In this document: positions 10,936 through 22,230 of the stretch, piece after piece
How the letters are laid out: every line of letters starts with the position of its first letter
Numbering within the stretch: the first letter of the stretch is position 1
Assembly (NCBI GenBank): GCA_023525715.1
Contig: CM042017.1
Location: 75,471,666-75,535,665, forward strand
Source: Cichorium intybus
Lineage: Eukaryota; Streptophyta; Magnoliopsida; Asterales; Asteraceae
Direction: 5' to 3'
Length of the DNA: 64,000 nucleotides
Notes under the pieces: model-generated
Database searches by the model: none
Told to the model about the DNA's origin: nothing
What the model saw: only the letters and a program-made list of their open reading frames with translations
Translations under genes and position numbers: made by a program

Positions 10936-11272
10936 TAAAACTCAATAAATTTCGGTTTGACCTTAGAGAAAATACTGCATTATTTGTTATAAACTTTGTA
11001 CCATTGGATAAGGTGAAACGAGCCTTTCCTATTCCTACAATCATGTCTACAGGAGCTGATATATAGCATTTATGACACCTTTTGCCATGTTTAGTTGGGA
11101 GAAATATTTCTTAGATTTCAGAATTGTGTTTGTGGTACCACTATATGCTATTAGAAGATCTCCAAGATTTCCTTGGTGTTGAGCTCTAGTTGAATTCATA
11201 TTGAACTTGATTATAATAGTTGTGGTTTCCACTTGCTTAATCTCCTTGCTTAGAGCTTTCATGCTGATAACA
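10252..11272 (-). pseudogene. Tork-like copia relic lacking gag and integrase core
   Basis: Read on - from 11272: a start-like MKALSKEIKQVETTT stretch runs straight into a protease-region relic (AYSGTTNTILKSKKYFSQLN, about 11047-11180, with DSG degraded to YSG). Next comes a GAG-pre-integrase stretch split by a (TA)n tract (NGYDNQ...KNRILEKLP, 10735-10870), and then, without any integrase core, the spacer before reverse transcriptase (NQLPNAFTD, RGRPFGSKDKN, 10327-10617). It continues at 1770-1976 beyond copia 1. Gag and the catalytic integrase are missing, so this copy was probably a deletion derivative before it decayed. Confidence 0.75.
10870..10932. repeat. (TA)n microsatellite inside copia coding relic
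   Basis: 63 bp of TA repeats sit between codons of the GAG-pre-integrase region of the Tork-like relic. The tract therefore expanded within former coding sequence. Confidence 0.95.
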
Positions 11273-11519
11273 TGTTATAAATTAAACGTAAATAAAACAA
11301 TATTAATAAAGCTAAACTAAAACTTTATGATGAGAATGAAAAAGAGTTTGAACATTTAGAAGATTGCATTCAAATTGGTGTATCTTTCATCTTTACCATG
11401 GAATATTTATACTAGAAAATTCACTAGACATAATAAGTGAACTCTTACACATATTGTGACATAAGAGTTGACAATTTGTCACCCATCAATTATATGTCAT
11501 CCACCAATTATTTACAACA
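11273..11519 (-). repeat. Tork-like copia LTR (short)
   Basis: 247 bp on -, starting TGTTGTAAATAATTGG and ending AATTTATAACA, with TATAAATATTCC as probable promoter. It is followed on - by ATGTTATCAGC, a degraded initiator tRNA-Met primer site. The short LTR is normal for this lineage. The partner LTR is not in the window. Confidence 0.65.
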
Positions 11520-12156
11520 AACAATATAATAACAATAATAATTTAAATAATAATAAAAGACAAATCATAAAAATACAAAAAACAAAAATAATTTATGATA
11601 ACAAAAAGACAAAATAAACAAAAAAAACAAAAAGAAAAACAAGAAAATGACAAAAAAGGATTAAATTATGATAAACAACAAAAAGACAAAATAAACAATA
11701 AATAACAAAAAGAAAAATAAAAACAAGACAGTATAAACAAAAATAAAAACAAAAAATAACAAAAAAATATTAAATTATAACACATGCTATTTTTATTACT
11801 ACCCATACAATTTAATATTATTCACAATTTTGATAGAAATACAACTAAATAAGTTATTAGAACACATACTATTATTATTATAATCCATATTAATTATATT
11901 ATTACAACACATACTATTTTCATAATAATACAACTCATTCATAATAATTTAGCTTTCTTATAAAAAAGTGTCCATAGTATTCATACTTATAAATAGAACT
12001 CTCCAATTTCATTTCAAACATATACAATTTTAAGCGCATCTTACTTAAGTAACAAAATGAGCTGAAAAAAATATTTTCAATCGTCTTACGATTTAAATTA
12101 TGATGTATGTTCATTTATTCCTATCAGTATATTTATATTATCATAAATCACATATT

Positions 12157-12160
<4 letters not shown>
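11520..12160. other. A-rich low-complexity spacer
   Basis: From 11540 to 11770 the sequence is built of CAAAAA/GACAAAATAAAC units. Then AT-rich DNA carries a TATAAATAG at about 11990, which may be the old promoter of the MULE downstream. No gene is seen. Confidence 0.5.

Positions 12161-12164
<4 letters not shown>

Positions 12165-12242
<78 letters not shown>
12165..12242. repeat. (TA)n microsatellite before MULE
   Basis: 78 bp of TA repeats directly 5' of the MULE first exon. The pair is duplicated at 1580-1769. Confidence 0.95.
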
Positions 12243-12245
<3 letters not shown>

Positions 12246-13210
12246 TCGGGAGACAACATTCACACAAATAATGCATATCACGATGGAAATAATGAAAATA
12301 GTTACTTCATTAATGACACATCAGTATTTGAAACGAACATGGTATGAAGTTTTAGGTTTATAGTTATTATTGTGAAAATTTACTAGTTTATGATAGAAAA
12401 TAATTTTCTGGTATTTAATTCTCGTCAACAGTTAAATAGTTAATAGACTAAATACAAAATATGGGACGTGGCCTTGGTTACGTTATTGTAATAAAAAGAT
12501 CAAATGCTAACATAAATATTTTTTTCAATGTGATCATGGTGGTATATACAAAAGCCAAAAAAATATCCACAAAAAATACCGGTAGCAAAAGAATAAATTG
12601 TCCATTTGCACTAAAAGGCAAGTATTCTTCGATAGATGATTGTTGGTCGTTATAACTGATATGTGAAATACATAATCACGAGCCTGCCTTACATTTAGAA
12701 GGCCACCCATACATGGTACGTCTTTATGAAAATGAAACCTAATCGTTATAGATAGAGAGTTGGCATGCATGAATGCATGCAAAAATGTATTCCCAGACGC
12801 CACAATATTTCTTTGTAGATGTTGGGAAACATTAGTTGAATCTGACATGGAAGAATCATACATTGTCAATTTGTCCCAACTCAAAAAAATGCTACAAGAC
12901 TATCAAGTATTTCTTGAACATATATTAGTTTCCCTTTGTTGTTATACTTATTTAATAAAATTTGATGTAAGATTTTTTATATTTCAGGGGTTATTATTTG
13001 AAAAAAAACATGGTTGAAACCATATACAGAAAATTTTGTATCTGCTTGGGCCGACACAATTCTTAACTTTGGAAATCACACAACCAATAGAGTCGAGAGT
13101 CAACATGTCAAGCGAAAACAGTACTTGGACGCAACACAATTAGACTTGGCGACTTCATTGCCAAAAATTCATGACACAAATCTATCACAAGACATATCTA
13201 TCAAATCAAG

Positions 13211-13303
13211 GAGGTCATGGGTTCAAACCCTGACACTAACATAACAAGGAGAAGTTTAGGAGTAGGAGTAGGATAGATTTGCCGTTCTAAAAACAAAAAA
13301 AAA
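13211..13303 (+). mobile_element. 5'-truncated SINE inside the MULE pseudogene
   Basis: A 93 bp insertion is flanked by the 11-bp perfect duplication ATCAAATCAAG (13200-13210 and 13304-13314). It begins just before a pol III B-box-like GGGTTCAAACCC and ends in TTCTAAAAACAAAAAAAA. Its body (TAGGAGTAGGAGTAGGATA) matches the 3' half of the full SINE at 28267-28405. Removing it with one duplication restores the transposase frame, so it inserted by target-primed reverse transcription into an intact codon run. Confidence 0.85.
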
Positions 13304-13786
13304 ATCAAATCAAGTATAGAACAAAATAATTTGACAACATCGATTCAACATACCATATTTCAAACAATTAGTCGAATACGTTTCAAGTCATGCACTTGAA
13401 ATAATCTTCAAGGAATTTCAACGGATCAAAATTTTTGGAGACTTTCCTAAAAATTATGATGTCAATTATGTACTAGTCACGGGATCCCATGTGTGCATGA
13501 ACTGGCGATATATTTTAATTAAGGTATGCCTATACCATTTGATTCAATTCATAAAATTTGGCGAAATCTTGATTTCAATTGATGAATATCTCTACAAGTT
13601 GATGATTTTGATACACAGTTCAAAACACAATAAAAATTTGGTCAGTTCAACTATATGCAAACGTTCAAAGAAATATTTACACCATCAACAACTTTGCTTC
13701 GAGAACCTTCTTCTCACAAAACTAAAGAGCATGACAGACGTCCACAATTAAGCACAAAACAATCAAAGGTAAGACCTCCAATTCTA

Positions 13787-14160
13787 CCAACTCATAATCC
13801 TCGTAGACAAAGTTATGGTATGTATATGCCAAATTATATAGGGTCTAATCAATTTGATTTCAACCAGGATTCAGAAAAGCACATGACATACTCATTACGA
13901 GAACCTCTGGTTCAGCCAACTCAAGATTCTCGTAGATATAATTCTGTTATGTACATTCTGAATTATGTAGGGCTAATCAGTTTGATTTAAACCAGGATCT
14001 ACATAGGCACACTACGTACTTTCGAGAATGTCTGGTTCAACCAACTCAAGACCTCTTAGACATACTTCTACTATGTATATGTTGAACTATGTATGGGCTA
14101 ATCAGTTTAATTTAAACCAGGATCCAGAGAGGCACATTAAGTACTTCCAAAAACCTTCAA
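13787..14160 (+). repeat. Three tandem coding repeats in MULE
   Basis: Units start CCAACTCA at 13787, 13916 and 14041 (periods 129 and 125 bp). Each encodes a version of MYMPNYIGSNQFDFNQD followed by a HMTYxxREPLVQP-like tail. They lie between the transposase and OTU domains, so they look like a duplicated linker. Confidence 0.8.
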
Positions 14161-14545
14161 TATTTGACTCGTTCTTTAACCATGAACAATCGATGAATAA
14201 CTCATACTTCAACCAAGAAAAAACAATGTTTAATTCAGATCCACTTATGAATGAAATTCCAAATGAATTTCATCAATATGTCACAAACATAGAAAATGTG
14301 GTGGGAGATGGAAATTGTGGTTTTCGGGTAATAGATATTTCTTTAGGTTTGAGTGAAGATGATTGGCCTAAAATTCTGTCAGATTTATTTAAGAAGTTAA
14401 TAAACCACTCCATATCATACTTGATGATATTTTGGGATGATTTAAACAATTGAATTTCTCTGGATCGGGTTTTGTAACAACTCAATATTGGCTGATTATG
14501 GCAGATAGTGGTTTTCTCATCGCTAACAAATATGGTGTGATATTC

Positions 14546-14739
14546 ATTTCTTAAGAAAATGAGGCTCGTCGATATGCTTTCCGTTGTATGGCCCACAAGA
14601 CATCCCACATCTGTATGCCTTTCTGACTCGGCCTGGCCCGGTCGCCCTAGAAACTTGAATGTTCATCTGTATGCCTGATAATTTTTGAAAAATGCTGGTT
14701 TCTGGTGCCTCTATAAGGATTTCAAAATTTGTAAGGTTT
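14546..14739. other. Junction between MULE relic and copia 2
   Basis: About 190 bp with no recognised content. The MULE match ends near 14545, and copia 2 leader similarity (GGCGGCTAGGGTTTCC, compare the reverse of 59370-59400) starts near 14755. Confidence 0.4.
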
Positions 14740-15270
14740 GGGAAGTCCTTGCCCTTGGCGGCTAGGGTTTCCCAACCCTTGTTTGCATTGCAACTTTCCA
14801 TAGTTGCCTTGCTTGTTTAGCTGTCTTATATGCATGATGCATTAATTTGATTATTCCAATAGGATGTAGTTATTTATTTAATTGATTGTTAATTAATATT
14901 AATTGAATTAATTAAATGAAACATTTTAAATTGTTTAACATACATTTGTATATATATTAGAAGATTATTTATATATATAAAAGAATAAATTAAAACAAAA
15001 ACATTGGTCAAACCATGACTAGGCTCACCCACTATAAATCGTGTATGGGGTTTTGAAGGAAGGTTCTTATGAACCTGAATGAGTTTGGTTATTAAGTGGC
15101 ATTCATTGTACACCACCTTCACCGCCCAACACCTTTTACCATGTGGAGTTACCAAAAAGGTTTGATAGGGGAATGTTTCTCCGAGTTAAAAGTATTAACT
15201 TAAAGTATTAAAACAAAAACTCGTTTTAATTATATATACAATGTGAACTATGTCCTATCCATGAGAAACG

Positions 15271-15589
15271 CACATTATTTTTATGATCTGCTGGCGGAGC
15301 TGTGTGGTTAACCGGCACGTCAGATAAGGTTATAGTTGAGGGTGATGTGACACTAGCGATTCTCAAGCGTATCTTGAGCCGGGCATCACTCGGTTTTTGC
15401 ATGGTCAATTCATCACGACACCCCTGTCATGAATTTGAGATTAGCACAAACGAGTTTAACATGTCATTGACACTAGTCAATGAATCTTATAGATCTAGGA
15501 GTTTCATAGTGAATGAAACTGACAAAGAGTTTTTGTCTACCTTGATGACCATTGTGGTGTGATTACGACATCCCTCTTCACATCACAAC
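15271..15589 (+). promoter_or_regulatory. Leader hairpins of copia 2
   Basis: Hairpin 1: CACATTA (15271-15277) and CTGGCG (15291-15296) pair with CGTCAG (15318-15323) and TGATGTG (15343-15349) around the conserved GTGTGGTTAACCGGCA. Hairpin 2: AATTCAT (15407-15413) pairs with ATGAATT (15429-15435) around a CGACACCCC loop. Hairpin 3: TTGTGGTGTG (15552-15561) pairs with CACATCACAA (15579-15588) around ATTACGACATCCCTCTT. The same three loops occur in copia 1. Confidence 0.7.
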
Positions 15590-15681
15590 TGGGAAATCTC
15601 GGATCCTAGCCTTAGTAAATAAATTGGGTAATTATTTAAAGGATTAAAACTCAAAATAAACTAAAAACATTTGTCTTATAG

Positions 15682-16340
15682 ATGTCAGATCTAAACACAA
15701 GCTTTCCTATTACTCCTCCTCCTCCTCCTCCTCCACTGCAATCCCGATCTAGTGAGATCGATAGCCTGACGTTTGCTGGCATGTCCTCCAAACTCGAAAA
15801 TTGTTTCAAGAGTATCGGGGAACAAGCAAAGTGGTAACCCTTAGGGCATATAAACTAAAAGAAGGAATGGCTTGTGTACGCATATTCATAACATGAAATC
15901 GTACATCGAGAGATTGGATAATCTTGGTGTCCATGTTCCAAAGGAGTTAGCCACGGATGTGGTGCTTGACTCACTTCTTAGTTCATATCATGAGTTCATT
16001 ATGAACTATAACAATAAGCATCTGGACATGACGTTGATTGAACTGCATGGTTTGCTAAAAATTGCCGAGGCTAGTTGAAAGCAATATCGTAGCTCAAGTT
16101 CCACTGGTCCTGTCTTGGCCATTCATCATGGTGATGCTATGAAGAAGAAAATTTCTCATCCCAAAGGAAAACGAAGGGCTAAGGTTGGACGATCCAACCA
16201 AGGCTTTAAGAGAAAGGCTGATTCTGACATAGCAGCCACCAGTGACCCAAATGAGGCCATATGTTTTATTTCCAGCGGAAGGGATATTGGAAACGTAGTT
16301 TTCCAATATGCATGAAGGATCTAAAGAAGATCCGGGTCAA
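15682..16340 (+). pseudogene. Copia 2 gag relic
   Basis: It starts MSDLNTSFPIT with a polyproline run (from 15700) and meets a stop after about 50 codons (IGEQAKW then stop, near 15835). The middle of gag is deleted. A later frame (15872-16078) carries the gag end: KSYIERLDNLGVHVPKELAT and LDSLLSSYHEFI. Then comes a Lys-rich tail where the zinc knuckle should be (CFISSGR instead of CxxC). Confidence 0.75.
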
Positions 16341-16384
16341 GGAGTTTGACACCTCAGGTACATCTGAACTCCATACCAAATTCT

Positions 16385-17693
16385 CGTTCTTTAATCCTTG
16401 ATACAAGATGTGTTAATCACATCTGTGCTGTATGTAGCAAGTATGTGAAAGTAAGAAGTTGAAGCATAGAGCTTGATCTGATCATGAGATATAGAAGCGT
16501 TGTTTCTGTTACAAGGATCGGGAATTACAAGCCCGTGCTAATTAGTGGTGTTTAGTTAGATTATTAGATTTTTACTATTCACCAGAATTGGCACAAAAGA
16601 TTATTTCATATTATACATTGTTTATGGATATTTTGTATTTTTCCTTTTGATAATAAAATGGTGATATTTATAAACATGTTTGTTTTATTTCAAAAAATTA
16701 TCCTAAACAATGGCGTATGTGAATGTGTTGTTTGTATTAGTAGTAGTAATAATATAATCTTAAATGTTGATTCATCCAAAAGTGTGTTGGATAAATCATG
16801 TTTGTGGCATTGTCGCCATGTCCATTAAACAAGAATTGCATCACCAAGCTCCAAGTGGACAGAACTTGGAATCATTTGACTTAGAGTCAGATGATGTATG
16901 CGAATCTTGCTTGCTTGGAAGATGACAAGAATGTCATTCACAAGAAACTGTGAAAGAGACAAAGGATTTGTTGGAACTAATCCACACAGATGTTTGTGGA
17001 CCCTTCATATCCACCACAAGGCATGATGAGCAATACTTTGTTACATTTGCTAATGATCTCAGTAGAATTAATTGTTTATTTGAATAAACATAAGTTAGAA
17101 ACTTTGAAGTGTTCAAAGGGTTTCGAAATGAAGTATAAAATCAACTGGGCTAGAATATCTAAGTATTATATTTTACGAACATATTAAGAATTGTGAAACA
17201 ATTTCACAATTATCTTCTCTATGAACACCGTAGTATTATGGTGTATCTGAAAGGAGAAATCGAACATTGTTTGAAATGGTTCGATCCATGATGTGTCGAG
17301 TTACACTTGAAAATTAGTCTCGAAGGGTTATACCCTAGAAACAGAAACCCGCATATTAAACCTCGTACAAACTAAGTAAGTTACACACACACCATCTGCA
17401 ATGTGAAGTAGAGTTCATCCCTCACTAGCACATAGAAAATCTAGGGTTGTGAAGTCTTCGTTCATCACAAAGCTCATGAAAATCTTGAACCCAAATAAGA
17501 GAAAGTGTCGTTTCATTGGCTAACCCCGTAAGTCATTTGGGTACTTATTTTACAATCCTTCCGAGAACAAGGTATTTGTGGCTCGAATGAGAGTCTTTTT
17601 AGGAAAGAGCTCAAATCCAAAGAAGCTAGTGGGAGTAAGATTGATCTTGAAGAGATTCAAGAGTCAACCAATGAAGAACCTTTAGTTAACACT
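16385..17693 (+). pseudogene. Copia 2 protease and integrase relic
   Basis: The protease is readable as SLILDTRCVNHIC (the Gly of the DTG site is changed to Arg). Then come LESFDLESDDVCESCLLG (the zinc-finger end of integrase) and LIHTDVCGPFISTT with VTFANDLSR (integrase core, second Asp changed to Asn). Last is a decayed YLF.PSENVVFV-like stretch at 17521-17690. The frame is broken repeatedly. The break at 17693 is the hAT insertion; reading resumes at 18983. Confidence 0.75.
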
Positions 17694-18977
17694 AGAGTGG
17701 CTTAATCGGGTATACCCAAACCATTTAAGCTTATGTGGTTCGGTTATCGGTTAAGGTAGTGGATTTTCGGGTTACCCGAATAACCCGAATAAGACTTTTA
17801 ATTAAAAAAAATTAATATATTACTTTTCAATAAGCTTTGACCAGGTGGTCCAGGGGTAATATTGTCCAATGCGATGTCTCCACTCTTCCACGGTTCCACC
17901 CTAAAGCAATGCGTATACGACATTCAAATTAAAGTCGCCGTTTTTCTTCTTCGTCCAAGGCTTCAGCCTTCAAGCTCACTCAGGCCTCAGCTGCGTATCC
18001 GGCGAGGACCATCTCGCAAGTCGAACGCCAGAGCTCCTGCCTCCAGCGACTGGATCCACCGGAGTACCGGACGGGAGCACCGCTCCACCCTCCACTCCAC
18101 CGTTCGGGAACCCAAACTCGAATTTCCTTCTTCTTCCTTTGAAAATTGCAACCCTCGATTTCACATTACAGTCAAACTCGCCACTCCATCTCAGACCAAA
18201 GGTATGATTTCACATTACAGTCTCGATCTCGAACTCTTGATTTCACATCTGGAACTCCCGATTTCACATTTCAGTTTATACATTTCAGTTTATACAATCT
18301 TATTTCACATTTCAGTTTATACAATCTGAATTTAGTTTTGGTTTCACATTTCAATTGTACAATGGATTTGAGGTTCCTGTTCTTAACAGGAGACTTTTTT
18401 TTTCTGAATTTTTGTTTGGGTTAGATTGTAACTCGAAATTTGGCTGTTTTGTCTTAATGTAGTGTTGTAATGGCTGAATATAACTTGAAACTGGATGGTT
18501 TTAGGTAATGTTTGAACTTTGTTTATGCTTTTGTAATGTTTGAACTTTGTTTTGAACTTTATTTCCGTTTGTAATATTTGAACTTTATTTCGGTTTTTTA
18601 AACGTTTGAACTCTAATTCCATTTGTAATGTTGAATTTGCTTTATGTAATGTTCGTACGAATGGAATGGTTTTGTGTTTGTGAAATTTTGTTGGAAAGAA
18701 ATTGCATTTGAGCGGAAAAATAGCTAAAAATGGTTATGTACTTCTGTTACCTAAGTAACCCAAATAACCCAAATAACCCATACCCGCATTACCCATAACC
18801 ATTTAACCCGTTACCCAAATAACCCGTACCCGAATAACCCATACCCGAATAACCCGAAAACCGAATAACCCGAACCTTATACGGTTCGGTTTTGGTCGGT
18901 TAACCCACCACTTAAATAACCGAATAACCTGAACCATATAACCCGAAAACCGTATAACCCGCTCGAATAACACCCCT
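17694..18977. mobile_element. hAT-like non-autonomous element, 1284 bp
   Basis: The element is flanked by the 5-bp duplication ACACT (17689-17693 and 18978-18982), and joining the flanks restores the copia reading (VNTQPED). Ends: AGAGTGGCTTAATCG against the inverted AGGGGTGTTATTCG. Subterminal arrays of GGGTTACCCGAATAACCCG-type units occupy both ends (17760-17800, 18750-18960), a style common in plant hAT elements. The centre (17860-18200) is GC-rich, with an in-frame stretch of about 110 codons. No transposase motif is seen. The centre may be the old promoter/first exon or a captured host fragment. Confidence 0.8.
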
Positions 18978-18982
18978 ACACT

Positions 18983-20290
18983 CAACCAGAGGATGAGACT
19001 GCTGTTGAGGAAACTGACATATTTCACATCCTCTTTGCAATTCTAGTAGAATTAGTCACTCTCATGAGTATTATGGTCTCATATTACTAAAAGTGACACA
19101 CTGATTAGTGGTAAAACACTAAGTTAGTAACGATGAATCATCTAACTACATGGAAGCATTGGTGAGCCCAGTTGTTGCCAAATGATAGAGGATATAGAAC
19201 ACGAGATTCACTCCATGTTTTAATTTGTTTAATCTTACACCTGGCCTGAAAATCAGTGGGAGTAATTGGATCTTCAAAAGAAGAACAACATGGATAGGAA
19301 TGTACACATATTCAAAGCAAGACTGGTTGAGTGGGGCTATACTCAGACTCAAGAAATTGATTCTGAGAAAGGCACTCTCATCAGCAGCTGAGAAAGAATC
19401 TATTAAGATATTGTTTGCCATGACAGCACGTTGTGAGTAATAGAAAATTGGACGAACGGAACCGCTTTCCTTAAATGGAAAACAAAGAGGTTGTGCATGC
19501 CACAACCGTAGGGTTTTGAACATGCCAAATATCCAAATAGAGTGTACAAAGCTTGAAAGATTCATCTGTGGAATCAAACAAGCATCTCCCAGCTGGAATC
19601 TTACAGTCATAAAATGCCAAAGTGTTTGGAGTGTCATGAAGCATAAATAAGTCATTTGATTACGTCAAAGCTAGTGGGAGTACTATTGTAATCTGCCCAA
19701 TGATGTATGTCAATGACGTACTGCTTATAGGAAACGATTTCCAATCTTTCAAAGGGTAATGACTTGGCTTTAGAAATGTTTCTCTATAAAGAATCTAGGA
19801 GATACAATATACATACATGGAATAAGGATCTATAGAGATAGATAAAAACGTCTAGAAAAGGACTTAGCCAAAGTACACATTTGAGTATGATCATGAAGAA
19901 ATTCGAGATGCATGACTTTAAGGAAAGGTTTTTCACCAATGGCAAAAAGAATTAAGTGGAATCCCATATGCTTCTGCTATATGATCGATCTTGTAGGCCA
20001 TAACATGTACTTGACCTGATATCCCGTATGCTTGGAGCATAGTGAGTTGATTTCAAGACAACCTTGACAAAAGTCATTGGACAGCATTGAATGACATTTT
20101 AGAGTGTCTTAGGAAAACAAGAAATGTTTATGGAGGAAAAGGAAGAACTAAGAGTAACTGGTCATAGTGATACCAAAAGTGACTATTGTTCACTATCAGG
20201 ATAAGTGTTCCTGTTAAAAAGGAATGAGAACTTGGAAAAGTTCCAAGTCAAAATCAATGGAAGTCCGAGTGTATAACAACTAGTGATCGA
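18983..20290 (+). pseudogene. Copia 2 reverse transcriptase and RNase H relic
   Basis: Readable scraps: SNWIFKRRTTW (19250-19290, compare SKWIFKRKTDMDG), KESIKILFAMTA (19390-19425), a decayed palm region without YVDD, then TCTRPDIPYAWSIVS (20000-20045) and LDKSHWTALNDILECLRKTRN (20060-20125) leading into RNase H. It breaks off before the RNase H active site. It encodes nothing functional. Confidence 0.7.
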
Positions 20291-20413
20291 CTTTCCAACA
20301 CTAACATAAATAAAAAGATTCTTTAACTATTGGTAATTTTTAGGGCCAATGTTGTTTGTTGGAACTGTACACTGTTAACTAATGGCTATTATGACTATGA
20401 TGGCGACTTTAAC
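20291..20413. other. Short unassigned sequence left of gypsy solo LTR
   Basis: It joins at the TTAAC target site to 22226 onwards. The joined plus strand gives a short open reading (GYYDYDGDFNHVGDLKSP), possibly from an unknown pseudogene. No family is recognised. Confidence 0.3.
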
Positions 20414-22225
20414 TATAACACCCGGTTTCTCATACAAAGTACACCCAAAAATTTTCAACAATTTACACATCAAAATGGGTATACTTGTAATCAAAGCACG
20501 GATCAAGATGTTATCATCACAATAATTACATAAAAGGTCCTTACAATCTTAACCAGGCATTACAAATAAATCTACTTCAATTAAAAGGACAGGCTCTAAG
20601 TTGTCCATCTTTCTTTATCACATGCCTTCCCTTATCACAGCTACAGATACCTGCAAAACAACAAACAACTCAAGTGTAAGCTATTAAAGCTTAGTGAGTA
20701 ATCTAAATCACACTCCACAATCTCTCCCAGTAAACTCTCTCATCATTCTCCTTTGCTAGTCTCATTAGCAATTATTCACTTCCTCTTACTCTGAAATCTG
20801 CAAACTTATTAGCTTTAGAAACACCAGCTAATTAGTAATAATGTTAAATCAAGAATAAGTATCACAACTGATACTACTCATAAACTCAATCACACACACA
20901 CTCAGATAAACTCATTTCACAATCCATTATACTCAATTATAACACCAATCATGTTTGAAGCAATCAAACTCAAAGACTCTTTAACTCACTCATTTTAGCA
21001 TATACTCTACTTTTATACTCAGTATAGATTATAACTCATCTCTTGTTATCCATAGGTAACAGAAGCACTCTAACTCTAAACTAACACAATATCAACATAA
21101 CACACATATATGTTCAACATGTATATACAACAAGGTATAGCTCTTACTCAAGTATTCAGAAGTACTTATCTGATATCGGCTTAGTACATGGAACCCCCAA
21201 TTTACACGTACCGGGCTCCTGTCCTCTAGACTTGGTTATATCACCAAAGTCTAAATCGATTCTCCAAACATCCACAATCATCTCAATAACATCTACCTCA
21301 AAGATGTATGATTCAAAAGAGGAGAAAGGAGTATAAACAGTAAATATCAACTCTATATTTACCGAAACCCCCAAATCTGCGGTTCTACTCATTCAACCGT
21401 AGAAACTCGACAATACTCTTACCAATAACTCTAAAGGCATCTACTAACAATCTACTAACAACATATATAACAATATATAGCTAAAACACCGAAATCAAAG
21501 CTAGGGTTTCAAAACCCCCAAAACAAGGAAATCACTCACCTCGACGAATTAGGAATCGAGAACACGTTTACGGGGTTAGATTGAAGTCTCCCCACGGTTC
21601 CTTACGCATCTCCTGGCTCAATTTGGCAGCAAATCGCCTTAGGGAGCTCTGGAATGAATTTTGGTTCTATTTCTCCCGAAATGAGGGTTTGCTGCGTATT
21701 TACAGCCACTGTCACGACCCGCGACGCGGCCACTTAAAAACCGCAGCGCGCGCTGTCAAAACACGACTCGTGCTCCGAAAACTCGCCCCGTGTAAGTTAC
21801 GGTATGGTTCCAGTGGTTAAAAACCCGACCCGTGCTTATAAAGCACGACTCACTCACCGCGACGCGGCCTCATAAAACCCACGGCGCGCAATCGAACACG
21901 ACCCGTGCTTATAAAGCACGACCCGTGTAACTTACTGCAGACCCAAAACAATCACAAAAGTCTCCTACACGACCCGTGTGACCCTAACACGACCCGTGTA
22001 ACCTCTTTTAACAGTTTTAAAGGTTTAAACTCCTTCCAGATGGTTTTCTAATCACTCAAACTCATACAACAATCTAACTAATCTTAATCACAACAAGATT
22101 AGTATATAATAAGGTTTCAACCTCTTCCCACTAATCAAACAACTCATCCGTAAAATCACACCGACAAAAAAGGTAATAACTCTATCTACCTTATAAAGCA
22201 TCTCAAAATAAAAATGGGTCTTACA
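20414..22225 (-). mobile_element. Solo LTR of a Ty3/gypsy element
   Basis: 1812 bp on -, starting TGTAAGACCC and ending GGGTGTTATA, flanked by a perfect 5-bp duplication TTAAC (20409-20413 and 22226-22230). Inside (on -) lies ACTCACTAAGCTTTAATAGC near 20690, a stretch typical of chromovirus (Tekay-like) LTRs and shared with the LTR at 61835. There is no internal domain, so the element was lost by LTR-LTR recombination. The region 21710-22010 is rich in CACGACCCGTG motifs. Confidence 0.85.
21713..22010. repeat. CACGACCCGTG motif cluster in gypsy LTR
   Basis: About eight full or partial copies of (A)CACGACCCGTG(T), some in direct pairs joined by CTTATAAAGC (about 21825-21845 and 21897-21930), and two GCGACGCGGCC boxes. 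The motif is itself a near palindrome. It may be a transcription-factor site array. Confidence 0.75.
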
Positions 22226-22230
22226 TTAAC

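Larger units (their letters stand above)
12243..14545 (+). pseudogene. Mutator-like transposase with C-terminal OTU domain (dead)
   Basis: Fragments in several frames give, in order: an acidic N-terminus (12243-12347); a probable intron (12346 to about 12430); a FAR1-like DNA-binding segment (GRGLGYVIVIKRSNAN, KKISTKNTGSKRINCPF, then EIHNHEP); a piece of the MULE transposase (DRELACMNACKNVFPDAT, LCRC); a conserved FVSAWADTILNFGNHTTNRV stretch (13014-13140); a SWIM-like GIPCVHELAIYF (about 13480-13515); three tandem 41-residue repeats (13787-14160); and an OTU cysteine-protease start (VVGDGNCGFRVIDISLGLSEDDW, 14300-14360, catalytic Cys present). The scrap WLIMADSGFLIANKYGV at about 14490 ends it. 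The transposase middle is deleted, the LCRWH histidine is lost and stops abound. In living relatives the protein would move MULEs in the nucleus. Confidence 0.85.
14740..20290 (+). mobile_element. Ty1/copia element 2 (decayed, no LTRs seen)
   Basis: A second member of the copia 1/3 family on +. Its leader (about 14740-15681) carries the conserved hairpins at 15271-15349, 15407-15435 and 15551-15589. A gag relic follows at 15682, then protease (16385-16560), GAG-pre-integrase and integrase (16760-17690), reverse transcriptase (19153-19990) and part of RNase H (to about 20260). A hAT element splits it at 17694-18977. Neither LTR is recognisable, so both ends are truncated. The many stops and indels show that it is older than copia 1 and copia 3. 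Confidence 0.8.

Noticed and set aside
12534..12884. Minus-strand 116-codon frame
   Set aside because: It overlaps antisense the MULE transposase relic, which has the recognisable motifs on +.
15872..16078. Independent small gene of 68 codons
   Set aside because: It matches the C-terminal part of copia gag (ERLDNLGV...ELATDVVLDSLLSSY), so it is part of the decayed copia 2.
17862..18329. 155-codon frame in the hAT element as a host gene
   Set aside because: It lies wholly within a defined transposon insertion, has no known domain, and degenerates into repeated ISHFS/DFT strings after about 110 codons. It is mentioned only as a possible captured piece.
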